Shown here: positions 34,022 to 44,599 of the stretch, in pieces
Layout of the letters: the number at the start of each line of letters is the position of its first letter
Numbering within the stretch: position 1 is the stretch's first letter
DNA from: Allacma fusca
Lineage: Eukaryota > Arthropoda > Collembola > Symphypleona > Sminthuridae
DNA length: 64,000 bases
Assembly: GCA_947179485.1 (NCBI GenBank)
Contig: OX359245.1
Location: 37,745,067-37,809,066 of the forward strand
Direction of reading: 5' to 3'
Position numbers and translations under genes: made by a program
The notes under the pieces: generated by a model
What the model was told of the DNA's origin: nothing
Databases searched by the model: none
What the model saw: only the letters and a program-made list of their open reading frames with translations

Positions 34022-34809
34022 CAGTCGACTCTCCTTATAGCGTCTCTCCCTATAGAGTCACTCTCCCTATAAAGTCATCCTGGGTTCCTCCCAAGCTAAA
34101 TTATGTGATAATTTCTACCTTTATAGCGTCACTAGTTATAACGTCAGTTCCTTTATAAAGTCGTTTTTTGTGTAGCCCTAGGTTGAAAAGCGTACCCTTA
34201 TAATGTCATGTTGAAGTTACAACGCGTCAAACCTAGCTAAATAACATAATTACTGGTGCTGTAATTTTAAAGCTATTTTTATTCTTCAGTTTCACTATAA
34301 TTGCATTGGCTTTTTATGTCGCGACGTTATAAAAGACTGGAAGGAACATGTTATTGTAAATATATGTGCAAGCGTGGTTAACGACATTGTTTAAGACCCA
34401 TCCAGGAAAATCAACATTTCCAAGCTTTTAGATTTATTTTCGCATTATAGTTTTAACAGAATTACAATTTTCACTGTTTAAAAACTTTTGTAAATGTTCT
34501 GAGAAGTGTCTCAATGAAATTCAGAAAACACTTTATTCAATCCTGACCTTTGTTTTTGAAGGTGTTTGTGGCGTGAGAAATTTCGAAAAATATTATTATT
34601 TATTTATTAATATTAATCATTTTTATTCTCAATCTACATTGACATATAGTATGTGCTACTTAAATGAAACGAGACATAACTCCAATTTAACTAAAAACGA
34701 AAAATATGGAATTAAACCATTATTTATATGATGTGCCTCTATAACGTCGTTCCCTTATAACGTCACTTTTTGGGAGATTTATTGATGTCGTTATAAAGAG
34801 AGTCGACTG
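34022..34809. mobile_element. Tigger/pogo-like MITE with TA duplication
   Basis: CAGTCGACTCTCCTTATAGC at the left and, on the other strand, CAGTCGACTCTCTTTATAAC at the right, with TA on each side (34020-34021 and 34810-34811). Internal TATA(A/G)CGTC motifs repeat near both ends. The empty site TCATTATAGGGCCC is present at 29588-29601. No transposase frame. Confidence 0.78.
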
Positions 34810-35420
34810 TATTAGGGCCCTCCTTAATAAACAATCAGGGTGTTCTTTTAATGTGAGTACCCGTAAATTCTTTAAATGTAAAACTTCTTAGACAAAATTA
34901 ACTGGGATGCATTTCCTGAAAATTCGAAGTGACCTTAAATGGCTGGCAAAAGGAACAGTACGATCCTATCCTCAAAAGGGATCTTTCAAAATTTTAATTT
35001 ACAAAAATTTTAAATTCTACTTATTACTGATTATGAAAGTGGTCACAAAGTGTTTTTCAGTTCAGAATATGACATTGCTCCGATTCATGATTTGCATTGG
35101 AAATAATAATCGATGGGATTTTTAATTTCGTATCTCAAAACAACTAGATACATTAAATATACAGTCTCTGAAATAATTATTAAGGTTTCTCTAGAGCTTA
35201 ATTTTTCCTACAAGTGAAATTTATTATAGATGGGCATAATTACTAAACATTTTAATACATGTATATAATTATACCTAATGAAGCATTGAATCTGGATGTA
35301 AATAATTACAGGGACTTTATATAATGTCATTTTGATATAAAAAACAAATTTTAACGTAAATTTTGGATATTTTCTGAGAGGCTGTTCTAAATTAGGGATG
35401 AGAAAAAAAGTGATTCTTGC

Positions 35421-35636
35421 TTATTCAAGGGGATTGTGGAGGAGTTGGATGATTTTGAGGGGTTGTTGATCTTGTGATTTGAAATGGTTAGAAATAGACG
35501 GCGCTTCTATCGTTGTAATTCCATTTTTATCTGTAAGTCTATTAAATCCACTTCCTCCCCAGCGCTTCTTCCTCAATAACCTCCCATTATTTGTAAATTC
35601 GTTACTTGTACGACCATATATTCTAGATTTAGTCAT
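35421..35636 (-). CDS. Basic second ORF, 35.5-kb copy
   Basis: 71 codons starting MTKSRIYGRTSNEFTN, then LRKKRWGGSGFNRLTD, EAPSISNH and QDQQPLK, ending NPLE. It overlaps the end of the collagen-like frame of C1 but in the other shifted frame (+1 rather than -1), and it has its own upstream ATG. The C-terminal part is clearly homologous to 6370-6519. Confidence 0.38.
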   Translation of the reverse strand: MTKSRIYGRTSNEFTNNGRLLRKKRWGGSGFNRLTDKNGITTIEAPSISNHFKSQDQQPLKIIQLLHNPLE

Positions 35637-36839
35637 ACACTCCTGCGCCTCCTGATGTTTTGATTCCTACTCCAACTACTCCTATTAGTCCTGGTGGTCC
35701 TGGTATTCCTGGTGTTCCTGGGGTTACTGGTGTCACTGGTGGTCCTGGTGTTACTGATGGTCCTGTTGTACAAATAACTTCGCATTCGTTTCCTTCTATC
35801 CCTGCTGCTGCTGCTTCTATTTCTCCTCCAATTTCTCCTGGTGCTTCTTCTACAAAATTAAATTAACAGAAAGTAATAAAAATTCCATGTCATCCGAAAA
35901 CATGATTCAAGCTACCTGTGAATTTGCACTCATAAATACTTTCAACATCCCTAACACAGATCTTAAGTTTGCTTAAGTTAATGCTAAAAAATATTACAAA
36001 TTACGTCATGACCTCAAAACACCCTGCCCATTTCATTTTTAATATAAATAGTTCTCAGAAGAAAAACAATATTTATGTTGAATTCTCCTAACTGTACAAT
36101 TTTCCTCGGACCACATAAACGCTATAAATTTCAGTCCCAACGGACATTATGTCATTTACTCCTCAGCACCTGTCCCTATCTTCAGTGCAGAAATATAAGT
36201 AATTTATTACAGCAATGACTTTACGAATTAATTGTACTTTCGTGCTGTAAAAGTTTATAGAAAATCGCGGGAGATTAGCAAACTAAATGATTTCAAAAAC
36301 AAAAATTGGGCACTTGACCAGAGATCATTTAGTGTCAAAAATAACACTTACCGCCATCCTGCGCTTCACGAACAAGTCGAACTGCAGAGGGACCAAAATA
36401 ATTCTCATTTATGTATTTTCACAATGTAAATCTAAAGGTCTAATATTAAAGAAGCTCATTCTCACTCAGAAGCTTACAAAAGGCAGGAAAAGAACATAAC
36501 GTATGAAATGAATTCCAAGTTATTTTTGAACCATCCAAAATTGCCGGTAGAGTTAAAATCAAATAAATTTTTCCGATCCAATGTACATGCATATATGTAT
36601 ATAATTACTCCAGGCACTACACCTTTAAAAGTGGATAAATTATTACTAAACAATATACTACCTTTTTGGGGTCCTTGAAACTCTCCTAACGTTTCGGGGT
36701 TTTCGGATCTTCTAGTATATCGGGCATGTCCTTGCTGTACTTGGGGTGGGTGAATCCTCCCAGGAACAAACATCACAGCTGTGACGTTCACAACAATAAT
36801 TGCCAACAATGTTAAAGAGCTAACGCTCCGGAGAAACAT
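35629..36839 (-). CDS. Secreted collagen-like peptide gene C1
   Basis: Exon 1 (36839-36662) has signal peptide MFLRSVSSLTLLAIIVVNVT, then FVPGRIHPPQV, RYTRRSE and FQGPQK, with donor AAAAAG|GTAGTA in phase 1. The micro-exon (36381-36352, 30 bases; acceptor CTCTGCAG, donor GTAAGT) reads VRLVREAQDG. Exon 3 (35849-35629; acceptor ATTTTGTAG) enters in phase 1, has an alanine run and two cysteines (NECEVICTTGP), then proline-glycine triplets such as PGTPGIPGPPG, ending GVYD. The product is about 142 residues and is expected to be secreted. Compared with B genes, glycine tracts are replaced by Gly-Pro-X-like triplets. Function unknown. Confidence 0.58.
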
Positions 36840-37616
36840 TGTAAAGTAAAATAATTTTTACATGCGAAGCAAATTTGTTCCCTGATTAATCATTGGTGTA
36901 TTCAATCACAAGGATGTATTTATGCTTTGTCCAGGAATCTGTGTTTACAAGAAAATGTTAACGCTCAATAGGATCAGTAGATCAAGCAAGGCGAAATTAC
37001 AAGGAATTTCTGCAGTCGTGATGTGACAAGAGACTAACGTTTTGAGGTATCTACAATCAATTCTGCAGAAAATGCGAGCTATTCAGAGGCTCTTGGACTT
37101 TGTATTTTATGACACTGTCATATATAATTACCATAAATGCTACATGGACAAATACCAATGTCATTGCATCAGAGTCTCTAGACTTATAACCAATAATTAC
37201 TGTGTTCCAGCATTTCTGCCCTATGCATTTTTCTCTATTTTCATTTCCGAACTGAGTTTCTCAATACTGTAAATATGACACATTCTTTTAAAAAATTCAT
37301 TGCTTGCAAATATTTTTCTTGTAATTACTCATCACTTAATAATTCATTGAGTAAGAATTACATGTATTTATGTTGTATGACAACACTAATTCCGAAAACT
37401 GGAACGGGGCAAAAAATACTGAAGCTATGTAGTGCAGAAAGAAAGCCAGATTTATTCTAATTCCTGGACTCCATCAAGTCCATATTTCGGAATTGAGCTC
37501 ACAATTGTATGATGGAGCTGCGGCTCCTACGACCTTTACCAATACGGACTACGCCTGTGGCTGGGTGCAAAATCACAGGCACTGAAGAATTGTAATCCAC
37601 AATATAATGGACTCTC

Positions 37617-37651
37617 TGAAGGGAATTCAGAACCCACTCGGGAATTTTATA
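37617..37651 (-). promoter_or_regulatory. Orphan B-type promoter
   Basis: TATAAAA (37651-37645) and TTCAGAGAG (A near 37617) match the B1 and B2 promoters, followed by 5'UTR sequence with a donor-like TTG|GTAAAGG near 37538. The B-type signal peptide exon that should follow near 37390 is missing; sequence joins there to the flank of the C1 first exon. Confidence 0.45.
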
Positions 37652-37699
37652 TCCTGGAAATTGTCCACAACGTTGGGCATTCATCTTTGTGTTCTTACT

Positions 37700-39240
37700 G
37701 GGACGTCCTCTACAGAGCGGGAAAATAAATTAGGGAATTATGGGCAAGGGATTCTCTAAATACGCTACACATAACTGTACATGTCCATAACTCACGTTTA
37801 AAAAATTTTGCGAGAATTTGCAGGAAATTAAATTTTAACAAAATGTAGAACGCGGTACTATTTTACACAGAAGCATAGACAGCCAATATACCCAAGTGTA
37901 TTTAAACGGTAGAGGAAATATACTCTGTGTGTACTCTGAGAGTGTCGCGCACAGCGAGAACCAAGCAGTTTAATGCATATTTCATCAGTTGAATTCCCTG
38001 CTTTGAATCGTACGAGAAATTGTGGCCTGCTGGAAGGAGTAAAATTATTACATTCTCAGGAGGTTCTCTCGAAAAGATTCTGCACACAGAACCTGTCAGA
38101 TATGCAGTCAGATTGAGTACAGTTGACTGTATTCTCTGTATTTTTAAATTATTAACAGAAGTCCCAGTTGTTACAGAGGATGTGAAATAAGTGGTCAAGG
38201 ATTTCGTAAATGATTTATTTTCTGGGGATAAACATAATTTAATGTAACATAAATTAATTAAATATATATAATTAAATTTGTGGGTGTTTTCGCACCTGAG
38301 CATTATTGAGCCATATTTGGATCTTAACTCTGATCGGAATTAATATATTACTTTTCTAGAGCTGCTCAAATTTGGTGGAGGCAGACTTCAGAAGCCTCGA
38401 GGAATCGCAATAGTAAAATCCCTCCCAAGCGCCCTCTGTAGTTCCAAAATCTCAATAATCAGGGTCTCTGGGTATCTCCAACCAGGCACAAGATCTTTAG
38501 GAATGAGAAGCGTGATTCCATCTCGAACTCTGTTGCAATAATTTCTAGATTTAATAAATCTATCTGGAATTGGTCCCTTCCGTATGAAAGCTGTTTTACC
38601 CATTGAAATGTACAGTATTATAATGAGGGGATATACATATGTATATGATTGATGAAAACGTCTGTCTCCGGAAGTTTTTTACAATAATCTAAAGCTTCCT
38701 TAGGCATGTAACTTAAGTAATAAATAAATATTTTAGGATCTGTTCTTACGGGTCAGTTCCACAATTCAAAACTTGAAACCCTTTTTTCCTCTTCTTTGCT
38801 CTCCTATGCTCTTCGTACAGCCAAAATAATTTCCTACAAACAAGGGTCAAATAATATTTGAAACGAAATTTGTCCTGAAATACACGACTGTTAAATTTTA
38901 AACCCTTAAAAAATTCCCCATTTTGTATCTTGTCTGTGACCCCTGTGACCCAAAAAAAATTGACCCAGGTCAAAGACGCAAATTTTAGAACATCTGAAAA
39001 ACAACTTACTACAAATCTGAGGGAATCAAATTTGGGCAGATGGTTAACTGATATTAGCGATATCGGTGTCATATGAAATGTGGGACTGCCTTTATGAAGA
39101 TTTAACAAATGAATTTTGTGGAGACAAGGGATTTATATAAACAATGCTATTTTGAGGAATCCAAAGATTAAATCCAGCTTTCGTCAAATACTATCTCATT
39201 TCTCAACTCGCGACTGTAACGCGGGCTATACAGAGCAATT
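37700..39240. other. Spacer with diverged module segments
   Basis: No gene supported. 38340-38640 resembles 24300-24800, and 38740-39240 resembles 28980-29580 and 33390-34000. Frames of 120-133 codons here (37902-38303, 38746-39108) lie in repeated spacer and are not conserved in the other copies. Confidence 0.4.
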
Positions 39241-41060
39241 TCATGTGCAAACCATGTCAAATTTTCCAATTTTCAAAATTTCGAAGAAAACTCTAAAAAT
39301 TTCAGAATTGATATTTGCGCTTCAAATTTGGTTAACACATTCCCATGACCTCTTGAATGATCAAACAACCGCTTCAAGTTTCCCAGTGTTCCTCTATTTA
39401 CGCGTCAAATTTGCCTTGCACTTTCCCTTAACGGTCCTTGAAGACCTTCCTGTAGGGCCATAAGTTTCAGCAGGGAAATTTAGAAATAATTTTCCAGGGA
39501 TATTTACAAAAAATAGCCTCCTGGCTCATGTTTATTTACATCAAACGACGTGCAATTATAAATTAACACGTGTAGTTTACAACATGATTACAAGAACAAT
39601 GTTCCGAAAGACTTTTGAGCAAGTAGCAAAATTGTCAGTGTATAGTTAGTTTTTGCAACTTTAACAGTAATTTCTGAATCAATTCTTTCCAAGAAAAAGG
39701 GCTTTACAAATGATTTTTAATTTTAGTTGCAATAATTTAAGAGGAATTAATAAAAAACTGTTTCAAAAAATAAAGATTTTAAATATCAAAAATATAGTGG
39801 GAAACTAATAACTAGATTTTCCTAAACATTTTTACATGACTCAGCGAACAATTTCATGTTTTGATCCTTCGAAACGAAACCGTATAATTAAGCATACTAA
39901 ACTGCACTGTAGAGCTTATATTTGGGATAAAATTCCTTAACAGATTAAATTACAGCCATATTTCAACAAATTATTAATATTCTATTCCTGTTCTATTTCG
40001 GTCACCAAAACTATTCTGTCACTCAAGTTTCGAATCCATTTTCAAATAATGCGTATGAATACTTACTTCAATTATGATTGCAAATATGCAGTGCATTTCC
40101 CATATAGTGGTTCCCAAGGGATGACAAAATACCTGCCAAAATATGGGGATGCGATTATATCTTACTACAATGTAATGTAAATGTAATCCTAGGGAAATTT
40201 TAAACGTGCCCATATAAAGGGAATGCTGTCTAAGAGGAAACCACTATATAGGAAATCACTGTATATCTAGTCTTTATTTGCTCTAATGCTCTAATCTAAT
40301 AATCCTAATCATAAAACCATTATGAAGTCCCAGTCATTTTTTGAGCAATAAGCTTCATTTTCTCCCACCTAAAATCGAATGTCTTAAATTAGGTCAAATA
40401 GTGCTCACAAAATAGTTGACTCATGACCGACAATAACGTATGACTAATTAACGGAGACCTTATTTTTCGGTTATCCAGGCCCGAGTGCCCTGACCCCTCA
40501 CCTCATAAATTTTCAAACCATCACCTGGAATTTCCCAGTTTTCCAAAAATTATGAGAAACTTTTCAACAAACGTATCCTGGAGCGATCTGGGTTTTGAAC
40601 TAGTCGAGACAAAGGCATCAAAACACCATTGAGCTAAACTGAACAAAAAAATCCCCAACACGATCTCCTGCCCATGTAGGTTTGCAAAAACCGTTTTGAA
40701 TTTTTCGATATTTCGAGAAATTTTGAAGTTACACTTTAAATTTCCCTTGCATATTTCCCTGAACATATAGTTGTGCAAGCCACTTCGGATTTTCCAATTT
40801 TCGAAAATTCGAAAAATAGGGATATCATACAAACTATGATTGATTTTTAAACTTCACCTCAACATTTCAGCATACGTGTAGATATGCAAATCAGTTCAAA
40901 TATTTCTTTGTTTCTGAAAACTTCAGAAAAATTTCGCTCATAAAAAAACTAATTATTGCTCTACCACAACAAGCTGCGAAATTAATTTTCATTTATACTC
41001 ATGTAAAACGTATACGACTCCAATCTCTTTGCTCATTGAACTTTCGGCCAACCGATTAAA
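39240..41060. other. Sequence absent from the paralogous spacers
   Basis: After CTATACAGAGCA near 39237 the match to 29583 stops and the module resumes near 41060. The insert is AT-rich with repeated TTCGAAAATT-like motifs (39250-39310, 40680-40830) and holds the small MITE at 40089-40261. I could not find its outer ends or any coding region. Confidence 0.3.
40089..40261. mobile_element. 173-bp MITE
   Basis: The ends CAGTGCATTTCCCATATAGT and, on the other strand, CAGTGATTTCCTATATAGTG are inverted repeats over about 25 bases. TA follows on the right and TG stands on the left, so one target base may have changed. Likely TA-inserting (mariner/Tigger group). Confidence 0.5.
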
Positions 41061-41819
41061 ATTATTTACGATTTTTTAATTTCGAATATCAAAACAACCA
41101 TAACTATTAAATATAGATACACTTTATTGAAATGATTATTAATGTTTCTCAAGGAGTATCATAATTTCTACAAGTCAAATTATAGGTAGGTCCAGTTACT
41201 ATATAATATCGTTAGATAATACATGTGCACTGATAGTGTTGCATCCTGTTAATATAATTATTGTAGTTATGGTTCGTAATGGATGAAAATAGTCTTAGCA
41301 CAGATAATGGAAATAAAAATGTGGAATATGAATGGAATTGAGAGTGAGAGATGAGATGATGGGGAAATGTAGACGGCAGGGATGCACTTGCCTTGGAGTG
41401 AGGGATTTCGGGCTTGTGGTCTCAAAATACAAGAAATATGACGCATATGTGCGTATATGTAGTTACTCACAAGATAAACTTTATTTTATTATAGTGCGTA
41501 GATTTGATACACTGTGTTCGTCTCTTGCGTGTGCTCTTGCTTGTGTACAGCATGAGTTCTGGAATTCCTCTCTTCTTCGTACCTACGGAGGCACGAAGTT
41601 TTATACGGAGGTGAGCTCACAAGAGCCCACCTCCAGTATTTTCTTTACAATTCATTTTAACCAATAATAGTAAGTTATTGCAGGTACCTAGTGTATTTTT
41701 CATGTTTTTACAACTGGGTAGTATAGGTATGTATGCTGATGTCATTATTACATGTATTACAAGTTACAAAACTGAATATTGATTAACAATCCATATTTGA
41801 ATATGGATGTAAGTAATTA

Positions 41820-41915
41820 CAGGAAATTGTGCAGAATAGATGGAGCTTCTGTCGTTTTTCTTCCACTTGTATTTGCAAGCCTATTAAATCTGCTCCACTT
41901 CCTCGTTTTTATCGC
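41820..41915 (-). pseudogene. Basic second ORF, degraded 41.9-kb copy
   Basis: The frame reads TRKWSRFNRLANTSGRKTTE then APSILHNFL and stop. The usual ATG is ATA here and the NHIPSQDQQ end is lost. It lies downstream of C2. Confidence 0.4.
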
Positions 41916-42040
41916 CTACTTAGTTTTAAAAATAACGGCATACCTCCGTGGTCAACTTGTAATACTTCTTGCCTTCTAGGTTTAGTCCATCTCCTAACTC
42001 TTCGTAATCCTCCTGGTATTCCTAGTCCTATTAATTATGG

Positions 42041-44152
42041 TTATTCTGGTCTTGCTGGTCCTTGTGGTCCTGCTGGTCCTGCTGGTCCTGTTGATCCTCC
42101 TGGTTCTGTTGGTCCTGTTGGTCCTCCTGGTCCTCCTGGTTCTTCAAATACTCCTTGTATTCCTGATAGTTCTAAACGTAGTCCTACTAATCCTTCTGAT
42201 CTTCCTGATCTTCCCTGTTCTCCTGTTCCTTCTCTTCCGCGTCCCCCTGCAAAATTAAATACAATGAGGTAATAAAAATTTAGACCCATCCAAAAACAAG
42301 AATCAAGTGATTCGCAATATAATTGCTTTCAACATCAGTAAAACAAAAATCAGAAGTTCGCTTAAGTAAATGTTACTAATGACGTCAGCACCTCAAAAAG
42401 TCAAAGTTGCATTTATAATATAAATCCTTTCAAGAAGTAAGCAATGTTTAGGTTGAATTCTCCCGATTGTATAATTTTCCTGAGACCACATAAACACTAA
42501 ACATTTAAATCCCAGCAGATATCATATCAATATCTTCTCAGCATCTGTACCAATGCGTCCTAGCAGGAATTTACAATAATGACGTCACAAAGTAATTGCA
42601 TTACCATGTTGCAAACGTGTACAAAAATTCTCCGAAGATTAGCCAATTAAATGATTTCAAATTAATACATGGACATTGAACCAGAGATCATAAAATGCCA
42701 AAAACCCTTACCGTCATCCTGGGCTTTAAGAACAAGTCGAACTGCAAAGAAACACAATATCATTTTCATTACACTCCCCTCATGATTCGACTCTAAATGT
42801 ATGTTACATTTCGAGCTTCCAATGTGTTCAACATTTTTGTTCCGTAGGAAATTCCGTTCTGTTCCGAAACCTACAGAAAGTATTATTCCCGGTTCCGTTC
42901 CGATTTTCGGGACATCGGAACATTTTAACTGAATTGGTTCGGAACAGAGAAGTAAAGTTTTGTTTCCGTCACAGTTTGTGTTCCGTTCCGGATTATGTTA
43001 GTTTTTCTGTTCCGAATCCGATCCGTTCCGAAGCATCCCGGAATTTTTCACTACATGTACATACATGAAATGCAATTATACTACCTGTAATTTTTCTACA
43101 ACTACAAGGATGTACAAGTTTGGTATTTGATTATAACTAATTTCTATTTTGTATTTTAAAATACGGATTTTAGGATAATTAGGATTTTATTATAATTATT
43201 TAACGACCATCAATAATTGAAAAAACGAGCTGTACTGCTTAGAAACGTACATTTTCGTTGCAATAAATTGAATTTTTTCAACAGTAAAAGTCTTCGATTT
43301 TGCCAAGCCTTAAGGCAAATAAAATTAGCTATGTTTCCGTTAATTTTTATGGAAATCGATATTCACATTATATATCTGCAGTTTCGCGGTCTTCGCGAAG
43401 ATTTATGCAAATGATATATATCCATCCTACACCGCTATTTTTCCAAATAAAGCATGTAACAAGCCAGAGCGATAAGAAAAGTTTCCATTTTTGTTGAGCG
43501 ATGGCGCGACACTTCTGAAACAGCACCGGGATCGTATCGGAACGGAACAAAGCAGTTCCGCTTTCCGATGACATAAATTATATGTGACATTTTTCGTACC
43601 GATGCTCTGAACCGTCCTGGTCCGAATATCATTGGAACAAATGCTCATGTTCCGATTTTGTCCCGATTCAATGACGGAACCAAAAATAATGTCCCGAAAT
43701 TGTTCCGTTCCGTTTCCGAACACGGAACTTCGGGATTTCGGAAACCCGAAGGAAGCTCTAGTTACATTAAAAGAAACCATTCTCACTCAGAGGCTTAAAC
43801 AAGGTAGGAAAGAACACATTCCATATGATATGAATGTCACTTCATCTTTGAACCTTCCAAAATGCACGGACACATTCGGAGAGAAAAATTAAATAACTTT
43901 TCCTTATCCGAGGCAATCGAGTAGTCACATGTTTAAGAATGGATAGATTAATACTACAAAATAAATACCTGTTTGCGAACCTTGAAACTGTCTTAGCGTT
44001 TCGACGTTGTCGGATTCAACGGGACTTCTAGCATAGCGGTCATGTCCTTGCTGGATTCGCGGTGGCTGAATCCTCCCTGGAACAATCTTCACAGCTGTGA
44101 CGTTCACAACAATAATTGCCGACAATACTAAAATAACGCTCAAGAGAAACAT
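42041..44152 (-). CDS. Secreted collagen-like peptide gene C2
   Basis: Exon 1 (44152-43969) has signal peptide MFLLSVILVLSAIIVVNVTA, then KIVPGRIQPPRI, RYARSPVES and FQGSQT, with donor CAG|GTATTT in phase 1. An upstream in-frame ATG (44194) lies near the predicted start site, so the MFLLSV start is preferred by comparison with C1 and C3. The micro-exon (42741-42712, 30 bases; acceptor TTTGCAG, donor GTAAGG) reads VRLVLKAQDD. Exon 3 (42246-42041; acceptor AATTTTGCAG) starts GRGREGTGEQGRSGR and passes into Gly-Pro-X triplets (GPTEPGGSTGPAGPAGPQGP). About 139 residues. Intron 1 contains the hAT-like element 42811-43760. Two early stops separate this frame from the ancestral stop position. Confidence 0.58.
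42811..43760. mobile_element. hAT-like element in C2 intron, GTTCCG repeats
   Basis: Ends TCGAGCTTCC and, on the other strand, TAGAGCTTCC, flanked by perfect 8-bp duplications GTTACATT (42803-42810 and 43761-43768). The empty site is kept in C1 near 36440-36450. GTTCCG/CGGAAC motifs are dense at 42840-43045 and 43530-43740. No transposase frame. Confidence 0.75.
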
Positions 44153-44200
44153 TGTAAAGTAAAAAGCTTTCACTTGCAAAGCAAGTTCATTCATTTACGA

Positions 44201-44207
44201 ATTTATA
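44201..44207 (-). promoter_or_regulatory. C2 TATA box
   Basis: TATAAAT in the same GATTATAAATTC context as C3, about 50 bases upstream of the start codon. No clear initiator. Confidence 0.4.
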
Positions 44208-44599
44208 ATCAATCATCAGCTTATTTAATTACAAACACGTATTTATACAAAGTCCAGAAATATGTGTTTACAAAATATTGCTAACGCTAAATAGAAACAA
44301 AACATCAAGCGAGAAATTAAACGGAAATTGGGCAAGAGTCATGATGTAACATTACTAAAGTTTTGAGGTGTTGACTATAAATTCAGCAACTGCGAGGGCT
44401 TGAAAGGCTCTTGAATTCTGTATTTTATAATTTGTCATATGTAGCACAAATTTTGCATTCATGGACAAATACAAATATCATTGCAGATGAGATTCTAAGC
44501 TTAAACTATGCAGTGGGAGTTGGTCGTAAAAAATCTTCCAGCTTACTACGCATTTTTCTCCGTCTTCATTTCCGCCCTAACTTAATACTGTAAACATGA

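Noticed and set aside
37902..38303. 133-codon minus frame
   Set aside because: It lies in repeated spacer and is not open in the related spacer copies.
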